Part shown: positions 45,225-56,977 of the stretch, in pieces | How the letters are laid out: each line of letters starts with the position of its first letter | Position numbering within the stretch: position 1 is the first letter of the stretch | Source: Rhipidocladum racemiflorum | Lineage: Eukaryota; Streptophyta; Magnoliopsida; Poales; Poaceae | DNA: 64,000 bases | Direction of reading: 5' to 3' | Assembly (NCBI GenBank): GCA_036346355.1 | Contig: CM070575.1 | Span: 59,897,915 to 59,961,914 of the forward strand | Notes under the pieces: generated by a model | What the model was told of the DNA's origin: nothing | Databases searched by the model: none | Seen by the model: only the letters and a program-made list of their open reading frames with translations | Program-made: the position numbers and the translations under genes

Positions 45225-48200
45225 GTGAGCTCCAGCCGGACATCCCCCGTCAACATCCTCGTGGGGGATCTTTTCTTTGCTGTGAGCAATCCCATCCAAA
45301 TCTTTCTTTCTGGGATGGATACTCCAATCCGTGCAGTTTGTAGCGTGGAGTACTACTAGCAGTTTATTTTCCAAATTTTTTGGCCCACGTTAGGTCCGCC
45401 CGTGGCGTCAGATGGAAGAAAGATGTTGGGCTGCTATGGTCTGGGTTCTTGGATGTCTGACTATTTTTCTTGGATTATCTCCAGGCTTCCTGAAAATGGT
45501 CGGGGGAAAAGAGCAACTATTATACCTTTATTTGTTGAAAGTTCAAGAAAAAAATGATACTTTAGCACCCATTCCGTTTAGAACATTGAATCAGTGTTTC
45601 TTATATTTCAAGTAGGAAGCTATGTAAAGTTTATATTTCAGCATGTGTAAATGTGTACTAGTAATTGGTAAAACCCATTACACAAATGCAGGGCTTACAT
45701 TAGAGTCTGAACGTGCACTTTCAGGACGAATTGTGGCATTTCAGATTGGCTGTGTGTTTTTCCACAAAGGTTTTATGGGCAAAATTTGAAGATTGTGCTC
45801 TTGTAGCTTGAACAAGTTGAGCTGTATTACCTGTTTGGTCATATTTTTTTCAAAGATTGACCTACAGATTGGAAGGAACCAACGGGTTGCTGACTTCGCT
45901 GAGTTTTCCACCCAGGTGCCTTAATCTTTTTTTGTAATGCTTACACTAGTTGTTCCATATTCAAACTTATTTTTGATGCAGTTTATTGTGTTAGAATGCA
46001 CCCACGTACAGGTTTTGTACTTGGTTTAACATTGATTAGCTAAAAAATTTCAGTAATTCAGCAGGTGTCTACCAACCCTGAATAGGTTAGAAAATTATCC
46101 CATCGGAGAGCAAAGAGCTTATAGGCCACAGGTGAACATGTTAAAACACAGCAACTTAAATGTCCTCGAGAAAATACAGCAGCTTGCGTCAATGCTAAAG
46201 TGCCTTATCATTTTTCTCATATTGAAGTTTTGATGTGATAGTTGCCCAAGCAATTGTCAAAACTACAGTGTTCATAATGACTTGACTGAAATAGATTCTC
46301 TTACTAAAAAATTGCTCAAGCGCATTATTGATCTTGCCTGGTACAGAACGGCAAATACATTCCCTTGTTAGTCTATGGGATGGTAGGATATGAATATTTC
46401 AGTGCCTCATGTGAGAACAATACATCAGAAAGTATATTTGAGATGAATGAATCTTACTGTTTGTGTGTGTATCCAACTGCACTAGGGTGCATTCACAAGG
46501 GCCTAATGCTATTAATAGGTTAACACGACTTGGTTTGTGATCAGTGCTGTTTTGAAGCTAAAAATACATATAGACCTCGACTAGCTTGGTTTGTGATGAA
46601 TGTAATAATGTTCATATAGTGCTGCAGAATGTGCTTGTTTAGTTGCTTTGCATTGTAGAAAGATTTTAGGTTAATATCTTTTGCTTAGGTCATGTTATAT
46701 GTGGTTATTGGCACTTATAGTCTGTTGTTCTGTACCAATTGGGACAAATTTATTGAAGTATGTGGTGATATGTAGGCCCCCGGACCGGCTATCCGGAGTC
46801 CTCTGTGTATTTCTGTACTAGTCCCAGATCAGTAGCTAGTACACACAGTCAAAAGTGATGAATCAACAACCATATCACGAATACAAATAACTAAATAAGA
46901 ATAATACCAAATGAAAGCAAAGACCTTATGGTCAAGGTTTACCATTACGGCTGAGCAGTGAACAACTTGAACAAGCTGCTGAAGGCAGCGCCATGCGACC
47001 CATCCAATTGCCTACAGCAATCGAGTGGAGAACGCACTAGTCGTTGGAAATCTTGAGCGACTTCTTTCACTTCGGGAGAGGATTAGAATGTAGCACGTGA
47101 GTACATAAAGTACTCGGCAAGAAGTCCGGGAAAAATATGCACAATGTAGGCTATCCAAAGATGGCTTGATATGGTTTATTTGCACAAAGCCAAGTTTCAA
47201 CAAAACATACTTGTTAATAATTTTCACAAAGCATCAATGAGCAATTCTTTTAATAATTGAATTATGTAATATTGTAGTGAAGGTTCTAACCACCACTCAC
47301 TAATATACAGCTCTATCCGCCACATCTCAACAAAATCGTGGTTCCATCCAATCACATGGCTCTGTCGCCATGGTTCACAAAAATCGGGTTCCTTCCACCT
47401 ACCTGGCTTTAGCCGAGCTTCACCCGAGAGTTCTAACCGCTCCTGATCCCAAAACGAAACATTGTTTAGTTTGAAACCAAAACCAAAGTCTACCAAGATG
47501 AAAGCATTCTTCGCTTTGCCTTTGGCCAGTAGGCACGGCTATTCGAATAGTTTTAACTCTGCAGAGGTGTACAACTTTACCCACAAGACACGATCATCTC
47601 CTAATGCCAAGCTATTAGCACACTTCCTTTGGTGTCTTACAGAGAGATCGTGACAAGGCCGTTACGATGTATCTACCTAGCTAGACCCACTGCCGAGGTT
47701 TCACCGTTAGGGTTCTCTCCACCCGATCTGAAGCCCCTCTTGCGCCGTGTGAGCAAAACAACAACCACAACAACAATGCCTCCTTAGGCTCTCACACAAC
47801 AACCGAGTGGTGAGTCTAAACTAGGCTTCTACAAATTAGTGAGCAGTGTCGTACCATTATAGACATGTGGTAGTACGATTATGCTTAGAATGGAGACAGT
47901 CATAAGCGTCGGTCCTTAATTGACTTGGGCGGTACTTGCACAAAAGAACCAAGGCTTGGTCCGCTTCCACCCGACATTCCATGCCGCCCAAGTCGAAATC
48001 ATTTTTCATTTTATTTTTATTTTGTAAACCATCGGCAATACCTTTTGCCTAATAATTTCCAACACACGTTTTCAAGAGATAGTTGAAAGTCCCACCCATA
48101 GGTGAATATTGACCGTTTGCGAGTCTAAGCATTTCTCTGCACTATTCTAATGCACAAATAGTTTATTTTATAAAATGTAAGATGTAGGGTTTGGTTAAAA

Positions 48201-51200
48201 TTCTTAAAATTAATTTTTTACCCTCCAATAACCTTTAAATAGTCATACTCTTACAATCATAAGAAGAATCAAATCCAATATAGTATAAATAAGTAGTAAG
48301 TATATCCTGGTATTATAAAAACTCAGAAACCATATTGAACCACAATCATATTTGTATAGGAAATCTTTCCCTTGAACTCTAACTTGTAATATTGATTTAT
48401 CCACCAATCATCTGACGATCAATCTTATCATCCACTAAGAATATTTCACAAGGTCATCTACTAATCCACCGAGAATACTTCACAATATCACACCTCTAAA
48501 CATCTAGAATACAATCCACCGATATTACTTCACAACACCATATATTTAATTATTCATACTATCACCTCTAAATCATCTACTTTAATCCACCACGAATAAT
48601 TCATAATCTTACCCCAAGCATCTTTCAAGAAAGATTCTATAAATCCAATATTTCATTAATTCATCGACTACAGCATTTCCATAACCAATGATACCACGTT
48701 TACTAAACAAATCACCCATAATTCATATTATTCATGATTCCACATAATGGGTTATCGCGAGACCATATTCCCAAAGTCATCCACTACACCACCGAGTATG
48801 ATCTTTAATACTATCCCTTTTCTCCCGAGTACATTTAGTCATAAAGTCGTTAAATCATCGAGTATCATTCTCGATACCACTTGTTGTAACCCTTCACATT
48901 GTCATCTCTAAATCTCATAGTATGTGGATCAATCCAATCGAAATATGATTTCCACTTATTCTATTTGATCCCCAAGTATGACCCTCAATATTATTTATTT
49001 AACTTTACCGACCATTATTCTTCATATCATACATCTTCCAACACTTCCTGTTCATACTAATCATACGTGATTCGCTACCACACTCCAACTCAAAGAATAT
49101 TTAAACTACCACCATTCCTGTGTTACTTTGGATCGACGATTACCACATCATCACTAATAATCCCCTAACTCCAATTTGCATTCCATACTATTTGATCCAA
49201 TTAAAATGTCTGTCAAATAGTCTTTCCCTTAACTAAAGAACAGTTTTCCGAAACATTTATATTGGTGGAGTACTTATACTAGGCGACAAAGGGTCGAGGA
49301 TAACAATATCAAGGAGGTAGGAACAACAGTATAATTAATAAGCTAACGTTAACATCATCCATTTAATATAAATAGCAATGCAATTTGTAAAACATGGTAA
49401 AGCATTGATAAAACATGGGATCAACATGCGTCAAGGAGACTTGCCTCACACGAGAATGTTGAACTCTTTGAAGTCCTGGCGGTCGGCGAGCGTCGACTAC
49501 GCATAAGCGAGGCAACAAATAAATAAAAGAAAATAAATAAAATCCAAAAATTATAACAATAGTAATCTTGGCAGGAAGGTAAGGAATTTAGATGAATTTA
49601 GGAACTTGAACGGAGTCATTCTGAGTCCTGACGGAAAAGATCGAAGCGTCAAGCTTGAAAATTCTAGGAAAATACGAAATTGGGGAATATTCCCTAATCT
49701 TCAATTTTTCTGATTTTCTAATTCTCTCTCTCTTACTCATGGGGCCCACTTGGCATTGACTTGGGGCTTCTTCCCATTGCCAACCATGGCAAGAAAGAGA
49801 GGCCAAGCCTCCATCAACGGCGAGTCTCGGCGGCCGGCGTGAAGGCCGGCCAGACGACGGCGCCAGCACCGGAGGCGGGCCGACCAAGGGAGGCCCGGCG
49901 CAGACGTGGCGGGCCGTACAGCCTGGCAGCCGACACGGCGAGCAAGGTGGCCGAAGCCAGCAAGCAAGAAGCGGCCAGCCTTGGCCGCAGGAGGCCGGCA
50001 GCGGCGAGAGCCGGCCGCATGGCGTGCGGCAGTGGCGGCGTCTGGAGCGCAAGCCGAAGGCCGGAAAGCGCGTGGCGCCGATAAAGCGTCGCGGCCGGAG
50101 GCAACATGGCCGTGGCGGCGGCCGTCTGAGGCGGCGCGTAGAAGCGGCAGCGGCTCCGGCCAAGCGGCGAGAACAGCGGCGGGGGTATCGCCGGCGAGTC
50201 ACGGCCGGCGACGGGGCGAGGGCCGGCGGCCTTGACGGTAGGGGCCAACAGAGGCCCCAACCTCATCCAAAAACTCAAAATTGCAAGGATTTTGAATGAA
50301 GTCCCCAACAATGAATTGATGTATCAACTAGAGAACATCCTAAAGATTGTGTAGATGGAAGGAATTGCATCAAAACTCAGGAAAAGGATGAAATCGGCAC
50401 GAACACCGTTTCGGCCGAAGCAACCAAAACATGAAATTTGTCGCCCACTACGATGAAACCTACAATTGATGGATGAATTAGAATCTAGACTCCCATCGAA
50501 CCCAAAGAAACGAATGGGAGGAAGAATGATCCAGGAATGGAAGATGTGATCCAAAACCCGAAGAACACGAAGAACACCGAGAGTTCGTCGGTTTTCTCGA
50601 TCTCCTACCGTTTGGAAAAGAGAGGCAAGAGAAGAATAGATGTTACGGAGAGAGGCGTCGCTACGGAGGTTTAGGAACCTGGTGCGTGATTTGAGGAAGA
50701 AAGCGGCAAATTTATTGCCATAAGTGTGGATTTCGGTTTACTTGCAACCGTTCAAAATCCGAGATCTCGGGTGCAACAACCCCATGGATGGAAAGAGGAG
50801 GCGTTGTGATTCCAAGCGGATCCGACGGTTCGCGATTTGGATGATTAAGGAGGAAGTTAGAGTAGATTGAATCCAAAGAATAGAGAATGGTAAGGCTCGT
50901 TCTTGCACAGGAGGAACTCCATCGTGCAGGCCCAAGGATGAAGAAAGGTCATGTAGCACCGCCACGTGGCACTCGGGATTGGCCGAGGTTAAGTGAAAAC
51001 TTTTAGCGAGAGAAAAATTGGGAAAAATGGTCTAAAAATTCGGAAAAATTCCTAGAGCCATTTTAGAATATTTGGGACCCAAGAAAATTGGTTTGGTTGA
51101 ATTTGGATGAAATTTGTGGATTTGAATATTCGGTCACGAATCGCGAGGCATTAAACAAAAGCAGCGAGATACAATAGGACGGAGGTCCAAAAATTCGGGA

Positions 51201-52227
51201 ATGAATCCTAAAATCATTTCGAATATTTGGAACATTTTAGAAGTGGTTTGGAGATTTTGGAGCATTTTGGACTCAGGTGAAATTTCGTAGATGGCGGGAA
51301 TTGGAAAAAAATCGATTTTTCGACCGGAGGGGAATTAAATCCCGATTTTGGAGGGAAATGGATGCCAGGTTAATATAAACACTAATGAAACTCCAAATTT
51401 TGAATTTACTTTATTTAAATTAGGTTTTTCCCCAGAAAGCGAAAACTAGGGCGTTACATGATACATATGGGCCGTGCTAGATGTGAATAGAATGAGGTGG
51501 TGTTAACCAGTCCAAGATGTGGAGAAAGCTAATCTTGTTGTGGGGGTGGTCTAGCATTGTAGCTACTGGAGCATGTTCTGTTGGTAATGGAGTTAATTTG
51601 AAGATTTTTACATTAAAGAATTCTTATATTGCTCAATTTGGCATGTGAACTCTACAGCTTTATGCAGCTGTTGACAGATGTAATGTTGTTCCATGCACTG
51701 TTGCAAAGTAAAATAAAGCATTATATCATTATGTTACTCCAGCCAAGGAAAAGGCTGTATTGTTAATGTCAATCTCGATTTTTTGTTCCGGTATGACATG
51801 CATCTCTGCTAGATCCTTCTGGTGATATTTTGACGTTCTGCTATTCTAGTGTTTTAAGTTGTACTGAATCGTATCAACTATTTCCTTTTTTTCTGAACAC
51901 ATGATGGGATACTAAAATAAGGAAAAAAGAAACAAAAAACATGATTGCGTTGACATGCTTTTGAATGTTGTTAGATATGTAGTTTGCGTTGCTGTTTCAA
52001 GAAATGAGGACATATATTGGACAGGAGCCGCTAAGCATACAGGTCTTGGACCTAACAAGGGCTAGCTTTACCTGCCTTTAGAATACCAACATTTTCTTTT
52101 AGCAAATTATAGGCATTATATAGTTCTGAGAGTCTAGACTCAATGCTGAATGCAGATGTAGCAATTGTTATGTACAACTCAATGTTAATCTAACTTGTTC
52201 CGTACTTTTCATTGATCCCTGGCACAG
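45225..52227 (+). other. Inferred leader intron of the DUF1644 gene
   Basis: It starts GTGAGCTC and ends CCCTGGCACAG. Of its 7 kb, 4688 bp is an inserted long LTR. The remaining 2.3 kb (45225-46765 and 51459-52227) is T-rich intron-like DNA without coding frames. This is inference without transcript data. Confidence 0.5.
46771..51458. mobile_element. Long LTR, diverged copy 5, in the presumed intron
   Basis: It is 4688 bp, begins TGTAGGCCCCCGGACCGG and ends CTAGGGCGTTACA, with exact target copies TGATA at 46766-46770 and 51459-51463. The start aligns with the other long LTRs (CCTCTGTGTATT, ACTAGTCC, GATCA..GCTAGT, ACACAGTC), but much of the middle differs. The frames at 49588-50311 are GC-rich and low in complexity and are not taken as genes. 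No gag or pol is present. Confidence 0.8.
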
Positions 52228-52237
52228 CTTGTCCAAA

Positions 52238-53362
52238 ATGCCAAATGCAGAGAAGAGCTTGTTCAAGATGCCAAATGCAGATGCAGAGATTGCTGCCCTG
52301 CACAAGGAATGGGATGAGGCTTTGTGCCCAATTTGCATGGACCATCCCCACAATGCTGTTCTTTTGTTGTGCAGTTCCCATGACAAAGGATGCAGATCCT
52401 ACATATGTGATACGAGCTATAGACATTCAAATTGCTTAGACAGGTTCAAGAAAATGAAAGTGAACCACATGGACGGTTCTTCACAGCCAAGCTCGTCCTT
52501 GCTCGGGGATATAAGTGACCAAAATGTCACTCAGAGTTCTCGTTTTGGTCTCAATAGAGAGAGTTCCAGGTTATTAATGGACATGACTGAATCCCATGAA
52601 GACCTCAGTCATCAAGATGTCAGTCATAGCTCTGCAGCCATCGCTGGAGGACAGGAAGAAAATAACTATAATCAAGGTCCGGATTTGGCCTTGCAATCTC
52701 ATGAGGGAGAAGGAAGTGGGCCTGTGGAGTCATGTGAGGCATCAAACTCAAACCCTTTGGTGTGCCCACTGTGTAGGGGTGCTGTCGATGGCTGGAAGAT
52801 CATCAAAGAAGCCAGAGAGTATTTGGATGAGAAGTCAAGAGGTTGCTCGCGGGAATCTTGCACATTTTCTGGTAACTACAGGGAGCTCCGTAGGCATGCC
52901 AGGAGAGTCCACCCCACAACAAGGCCTGCTGATGTGGATCCATCAAGACGCCGTGCATGGCACCGTCTGGAGCACCAGCGTGAGTACGGTGACATACTGA
53001 GCGCAATCAGATCAGCTATGCCTGGGGCAGTTGTGCTAGGCGATTATGTTGTTGAAGGTGGTGATATGTTTTCACATGATCGTGAAGGCAGTGGGCCAAG
53101 TGAACCAAGTGGATCATTGTTGACAACATTCTTTCTATTCCATATGATCAGCAGTAGTCCGATGAGATCAGGAGATGAGCCAAGAGGCTCATCAAGGGGC
53201 CTGAGAAGACAGAGGCGCCGTTATCTTTGGGGAGAGAACTTACTGGGTCTCCAATACGAAGATGACGACGACGACGATGAGGAGGATAACCTAGATGAAG
53301 ATGTTCAGAGACCAAGGAGACGTCGGAGGCTCATAAGATCAAGGTCGGAGGAGCGGCCCTGA
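52238..53362 (+). CDS. DUF1644 family zinc-binding protein (374 aa)
   Basis: An uninterrupted frame from the ATG at 52238 to the TGA at 53360 encodes 374 residues. A TTG nine bases upstream is in frame but not a normal plant start. DUF1644 (PF07800) covers about residues 25-245. It begins WDEALCPICMDHPHNAVLLLC, continues SSHDKGC and YRHSNCLDRFKK, then after a Ser/Gln-rich insert has CPLCRGAVDGW (C176, C179) and a C2H2-like CSRESC..H220..H225 group. The tail has an acidic run (YEDDDDDDEED) and a basic RPRRRRRLIRSRS stretch that could act as a nuclear signal. DUF1644 proteins in rice and other plants are linked to stress responses; the RING-like cysteines have prompted E3-ligase proposals, which are not shown here. 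It is the only intact gene-like frame in the window. Residues 1-20 contain a 10-residue duplication (MPNAEKSLFK then MPNADAEIAA). Confidence 0.93.
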   Translation: MPNAEKSLFKMPNADAEIAALHKEWDEALCPICMDHPHNAVLLLCSSHDKGCRSYICDTSYRHSNCLDRFKKMKVNHMDGSSQPSSSLLGDISDQNVTQSSRFGLNRESSRLLMDMTESHEDLSHQDVSHSSAAIAGGQEENNYNQGPDLALQSHEGEGSGPVESCEASNSNPLVCPLCRGAVDGWKIIKEAREYLDEKSRGCSRESCTFSGNYRELRRHARRVHPTTRPADVDPSRRRAWHRLEHQREYGDILSAIRSAMPGAVVLGDYVVEGGDMFSHDREGSGPSEPSGSLLTTFFLFHMISSSPMRSGDEPRGSSRGLRRQRRRYLWGENLLGLQYEDDDDDDEEDNLDEDVQRPRRRRRLIRSRSEERP

Positions 53363-54208
53363 TGCATAAGAAGCCATGGTAATTACATTCTTCACCCACT
53401 GTGAAGTTCTTTCCCCATGAATTAATGATGACTACTTGTGTGAACTTTACAATGTCAGTTGAGATGCGGGTGATGTGCTGCTTCAAACGGTTAAAATGTT
53501 GCATGCATTCCTGCAATGGAGCAGACAAGTCGAATGCGTCTCAAATTCAAGCTTGGATGATTGGATGATTCAAATGTGTTCGACTCTGTTGTATTCACTA
53601 AGCCTTCTGTAACGATGTGGAGATCGGCGGAAGTGGCCATCCTTAGAGCATGGCACTTTGCTCGTCCCAAAGTGATCTGGGAGCTCTGTTGGTGTTGGGA
53701 TATGCGCTCGATATCGTAACCAGAGCTGCTCATGATGCACCATGCATTATTTGCTTGTCGTGTTATCTGCATTTGTTGTATAGAACTATATTAGAAAGTA
53801 CAGTTTACTGAATTCATGCATCCAGTGTTGCACTTGATATCTTAGTTCAATCGAAGCAGGTGGAATCACATTTTCTCCAGATGGTTATGTGTGAACTTGA
53901 TATCCTACCTGTTAAAAAAAATATCAGATGCTTTGTGCGTGGGTGCCCCAACCTTTACAATGGTTGCCAGTATAGGCTGCTGATTCTCTGATCATTTTTT
54001 TAGACATTCTGCCTAAACTGTTTTTGATTTGGAAACTGTGACGTTCAGACTTCTGGGATGAATCACAATTTACACTGTACGAGTGATTCATCCGGTTTCT
54101 TCTGTGCTGAAATGGTTGCATTTTAGTGTGTGTATGGAAGCCTTCGATAGCGGTGCAGGAGGTAGCAGACCTGGCATTTTTTTTTATCTTCATCCCGGTT
54201 GATGCCTG
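53363..54208 (+). other. 3' untranslated region and downstream flank of the DUF1644 gene
   Basis: There is no further coding exon. The gene end is probably within the first 400-500 bp, but no clear AATAAA signal was seen, so the transcript end is not assigned. Confidence 0.5.
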
Positions 54209-54216
54209 CCTAAGAT

Positions 54217-54910
54217 TGGAGTGAGCATTCGGTTTTTCCGGTTAATCGGTTCGATCTTTTCGTTTTAAAATAATTTGGTTTTTTCGGTCTAATCGGTTCG
54301 ATCTTTTCATTTTAAGATAATTTGGTTTTTAGAAACTAGCTATCGAATTTCTCAAACCAAAATAAAAACCGAAATATTTCAGTCAATTAATTCGTTTTTT
54401 GGTTAACTGAAATATGATGAATAAACATTAAGTACATTAGATTTGGTTATTTTATGTCGCAACACATAGTAGAGATAAACTCACACAATATTCATATATC
54501 ATTACAGTATAAGTATATTAGAACATATGAACATACAATATTTATGCATAAAGGTGTTAGAACATGAGAATTGTTCGATGGCTTTAGAAAGAATATTATA
54601 AAACCCACACAGTACTCAGATATCATTACAATATAAGTATATTAGAACATATGAACATACAATATTTATGCATAAAGGTATTAGAACATGAGAATTATTC
54701 GGTAGCTTTAGAAAGAATATTATAAAATTAGTATTGTATATGGGCTATTCGGTTATTTCGGTTTCTAGAAGCAAAAAATCAAACCGAATGTCCAATTATA
54801 TCAAAATAAAAATCGAACCGAAAACCCTAAATCAAAAAAACTGAAATAATCGATTAATTCGATTCAGTTCAATTCAGTAATTCGGTTTCGGTTTAAAAAT
54901 ACCACCCTTA
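54217..54910. mobile_element. hAT-like non-autonomous element with internal duplication
   Basis: It begins TGGAGTGAGCATTCGGTTTT and ends ATACCACCCTTA, resembling the TAGGGGTG..CACCCCTA ends of hAT elements. The flanks CCTAAGAT (54209-54216) and CCTACCAT (54911-54918) agree at 6 of 8 positions, as expected for an old 8 bp duplication. CGGTTT/AACCGA motifs crowd both ends. A 124 bp segment is duplicated in tandem at about 54482-54728. There is no transposase. Confidence 0.65.
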
Positions 54911-55004
54911 CCTACCATGTGCGTGCTAAAACGAGTGTAGGAACAACAAGGTGAAAATGACTTACGAACACAAGAAAGAACTGTCCCAACATGCCCCATA
55001 TATA

Positions 55005-55033
55005 CTAGCTAGAATGTGCGGCGCACGTCGCAC
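55005..55033 (-). mobile_element. Possible Helitron 3' terminus
   Basis: On the minus strand a GC-rich hairpin (stem GTGCGACG / CGCCGCAC, one G-T pair) is followed within 3-7 bases by CTAG and then T. Helitrons end in a hairpin followed by CTRR and insert between A and T. The 5' TC end was not located. Confidence 0.45.
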
Positions 55034-56113
55034 CGTGTAAAATTTACTCTATTTTTTTCTAAAAAATTGTAGGAGGACCTAAACATATTTTTTGGGAGTG
55101 ATTTTAACATTCTATATATTCATCGGTGAATAATACATTTTTAGAAAAATATTATAGATCGAGTTGCAGAAAAAACTACAGAGATACATTTGTATACATA
55201 TATTTCTTATTCCGGAAAATATCAGAAATCGAGTTACAAAAAAATAGAGAGATAGAGTTGCAGACATATTTCTTTTGACGAATTTAGTTAACACTTTATT
55301 ATTACCCGTCAATCTTCTTTTGTCGAGTTTAACACTATGCGTTAACCGGGTAATAATATATGTTCCGAAAAATATTAGAGATGCCAACCTTCTTTTGTCG
55401 AGTTTAACAATCCATCCGTTCACCGAGTAATAATACATATTTCAAAAAATATTAGAAATCGAGTTTGGAAAAAAGTCTAGAGATTAAAGATCGAGTTGGG
55501 AGAAAAAATCTAGAGATAGAGCCGTACACATATATCTGTTGATGAAAATATTTTTTCCGGGAAAAACGAAGAAAGAACTTAGGCATATATTTCTTTTGAC
55601 GAATTTGGTTAACACTTTATCATTACCCGGCTAACCTCATTCTGTCGAGTTTAATACGTTATGTGTTAACATGGTGATAATGCATGTTTTGAAAAATATT
55701 AGAGATGTCAACCTTCTTTTATCTATTGACGAAAATATTTTTTTCGGAGAAAATGAACAAAAGGACCTGGACGTAAGGGCCGAGACCTGTTTGTTATATT
55801 TTCGAACCTAATCGCTATTATGAAAAATTAGAAAAGGGCTCGTTCGAGATTCATATTTAGTGGGGGACTTTGCTGTAAAGTAACAAACCAAGGACCTAAA
55901 CGTAATCCGAAAAGTTTTTTTTATACTTACAAAAAATCGCAAAGGATCTATTTGTAATTTACAGGGACCTATCCATAATTTAAATAACATAGAGGTTTTT
56001 TTTTGCAAAATGGCATGGGGGGTGAGGTGGATGGCTTGAGAGGGCTCCAATTCTTTCCCACATAATAGATGGAATATACCGTAAACAAGGGAAAGGAAAA
56101 AGAATACGAGATT
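55034..56113. other. AT-rich repeat-bearing DNA
   Basis: No gene was recognised. This might be the body of the Helitron-like element whose 3' end lies at 55005. It contains the repeat listed next. Confidence 0.4.
55269..55717. repeat. Dispersed direct repeat of about 130 bp
   Basis: The block from TTTGACGAATTTAGTTAACAC through TGTCGAGTTTAA, GCGTTAACCGGGTAATAAT and AAAAATATTAGAGATG (55269-55383) recurs at about 55596-55710 with scattered changes. A partial third copy lies at about 55391-55450. Confidence 0.7.
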
Positions 56114-56200
56114 CACCTGATAGAATGTTCGCTATGAGAGATTATTACTACACGCACAGAATGAGCAGTACAAGTTTCTTCACAGATCAAAGTCACACAC

Positions 56201-56220
56201 AGAGAGAGAGAGAGAGAGAG
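56201..56220. repeat. (AG)10 microsatellite
   Basis: A perfect AG dinucleotide run follows a short CA run. Confidence 0.9.
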
Positions 56221-56288
56221 ACGGTGGAAGCACCAGGATGTGTCTATCATTGCCTACTTCCATTTGCTGGTGTGTGCGTGCTGGCTAC

Positions 56289-56864
56289 TAGAGGTGGGCA
56301 CTTGGGCCGGGTTTTTTTGGGTCGGCCTGAAACACGACGGGATGGTCCGGTGCAAAGCCTGGTACGATACGGTTCCGTGCTGGGCCGGGCCGGTACGTAA
56401 CTGTAGCATGAGCCGTGCCGGGCCTAAGAACCGGGCACGATGGGCGGCACGGCACGTCACGATCGTTTAGGCCGGGCCTGTGCCGGCACGGTACGAATGG
56501 GCACGAAATCATGGATTAAGACCTAAAAGTTGGCATATATTATTGATTCAGGACATCTTCAAGCATTGCATTTGTGTTTGACATTTTATTGATGTGATTA
56601 GTCTCTTATGTAATTAAAATAGGTAGTTTAGTAGTAGTTATGTGTTTTATTTCTTTGCTCGTCACAACAATGAAAATGGGTCAGGCCTGGGCCGGCACGG
56701 CACGAAGCAGGCACGAAGCGCAAATGGGCTGGGCCTGGGCTCGCCAAAAGCGAGTCGGGCCGGCACGGTGGGCACGATGGGCCGTTGTGGCATGACACGG
56801 TTTCGGCCCGAAGTACGATGGGCCCGGGCCGGGCCGGCACGGCACGGCACGACGCCCACCTTTA
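56289..56864. mobile_element. GC-rich hAT MITE
   Basis: It is 576 bp, begins TAGAGGTGGGC and ends GCCCACCTTTA, flanked by exact 8 bp target copies CTGGCTAC at 56281-56288 and 56865-56872. Both halves are packed with GGGCCGG, GGCACGG and GGGCACGA units, likely transposase-binding subterminal repeats, around an AT-rich centre (56515-56660). There is no transposase. Confidence 0.9.
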
Positions 56865-56977
56865 CTGGCTACTCAGCTTTAGTAGTACGTTATCTAGTTT
56901 TGCTTGTAGTTATTGGATCCATAGTAAACCCTGTGAATTGCAAACCGATTTGTCGAATTTGAATCGGTTTATGGTAT

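Noticed and set aside
44900..45374. Overlapping frames of 90-140 codons around the leader exon
   Set aside because: Composition-driven in a CT/GC-rich 5' leader; better explained as untranslated exon and intron start.
49588..50311. Several overlapping 100-200 codon frames on both strands
   Set aside because: They lie inside long LTR copy 5 in a GC-rich patch with Arg/Ala/Gly bias and no recognisable domain; stops are rare there because of base composition.
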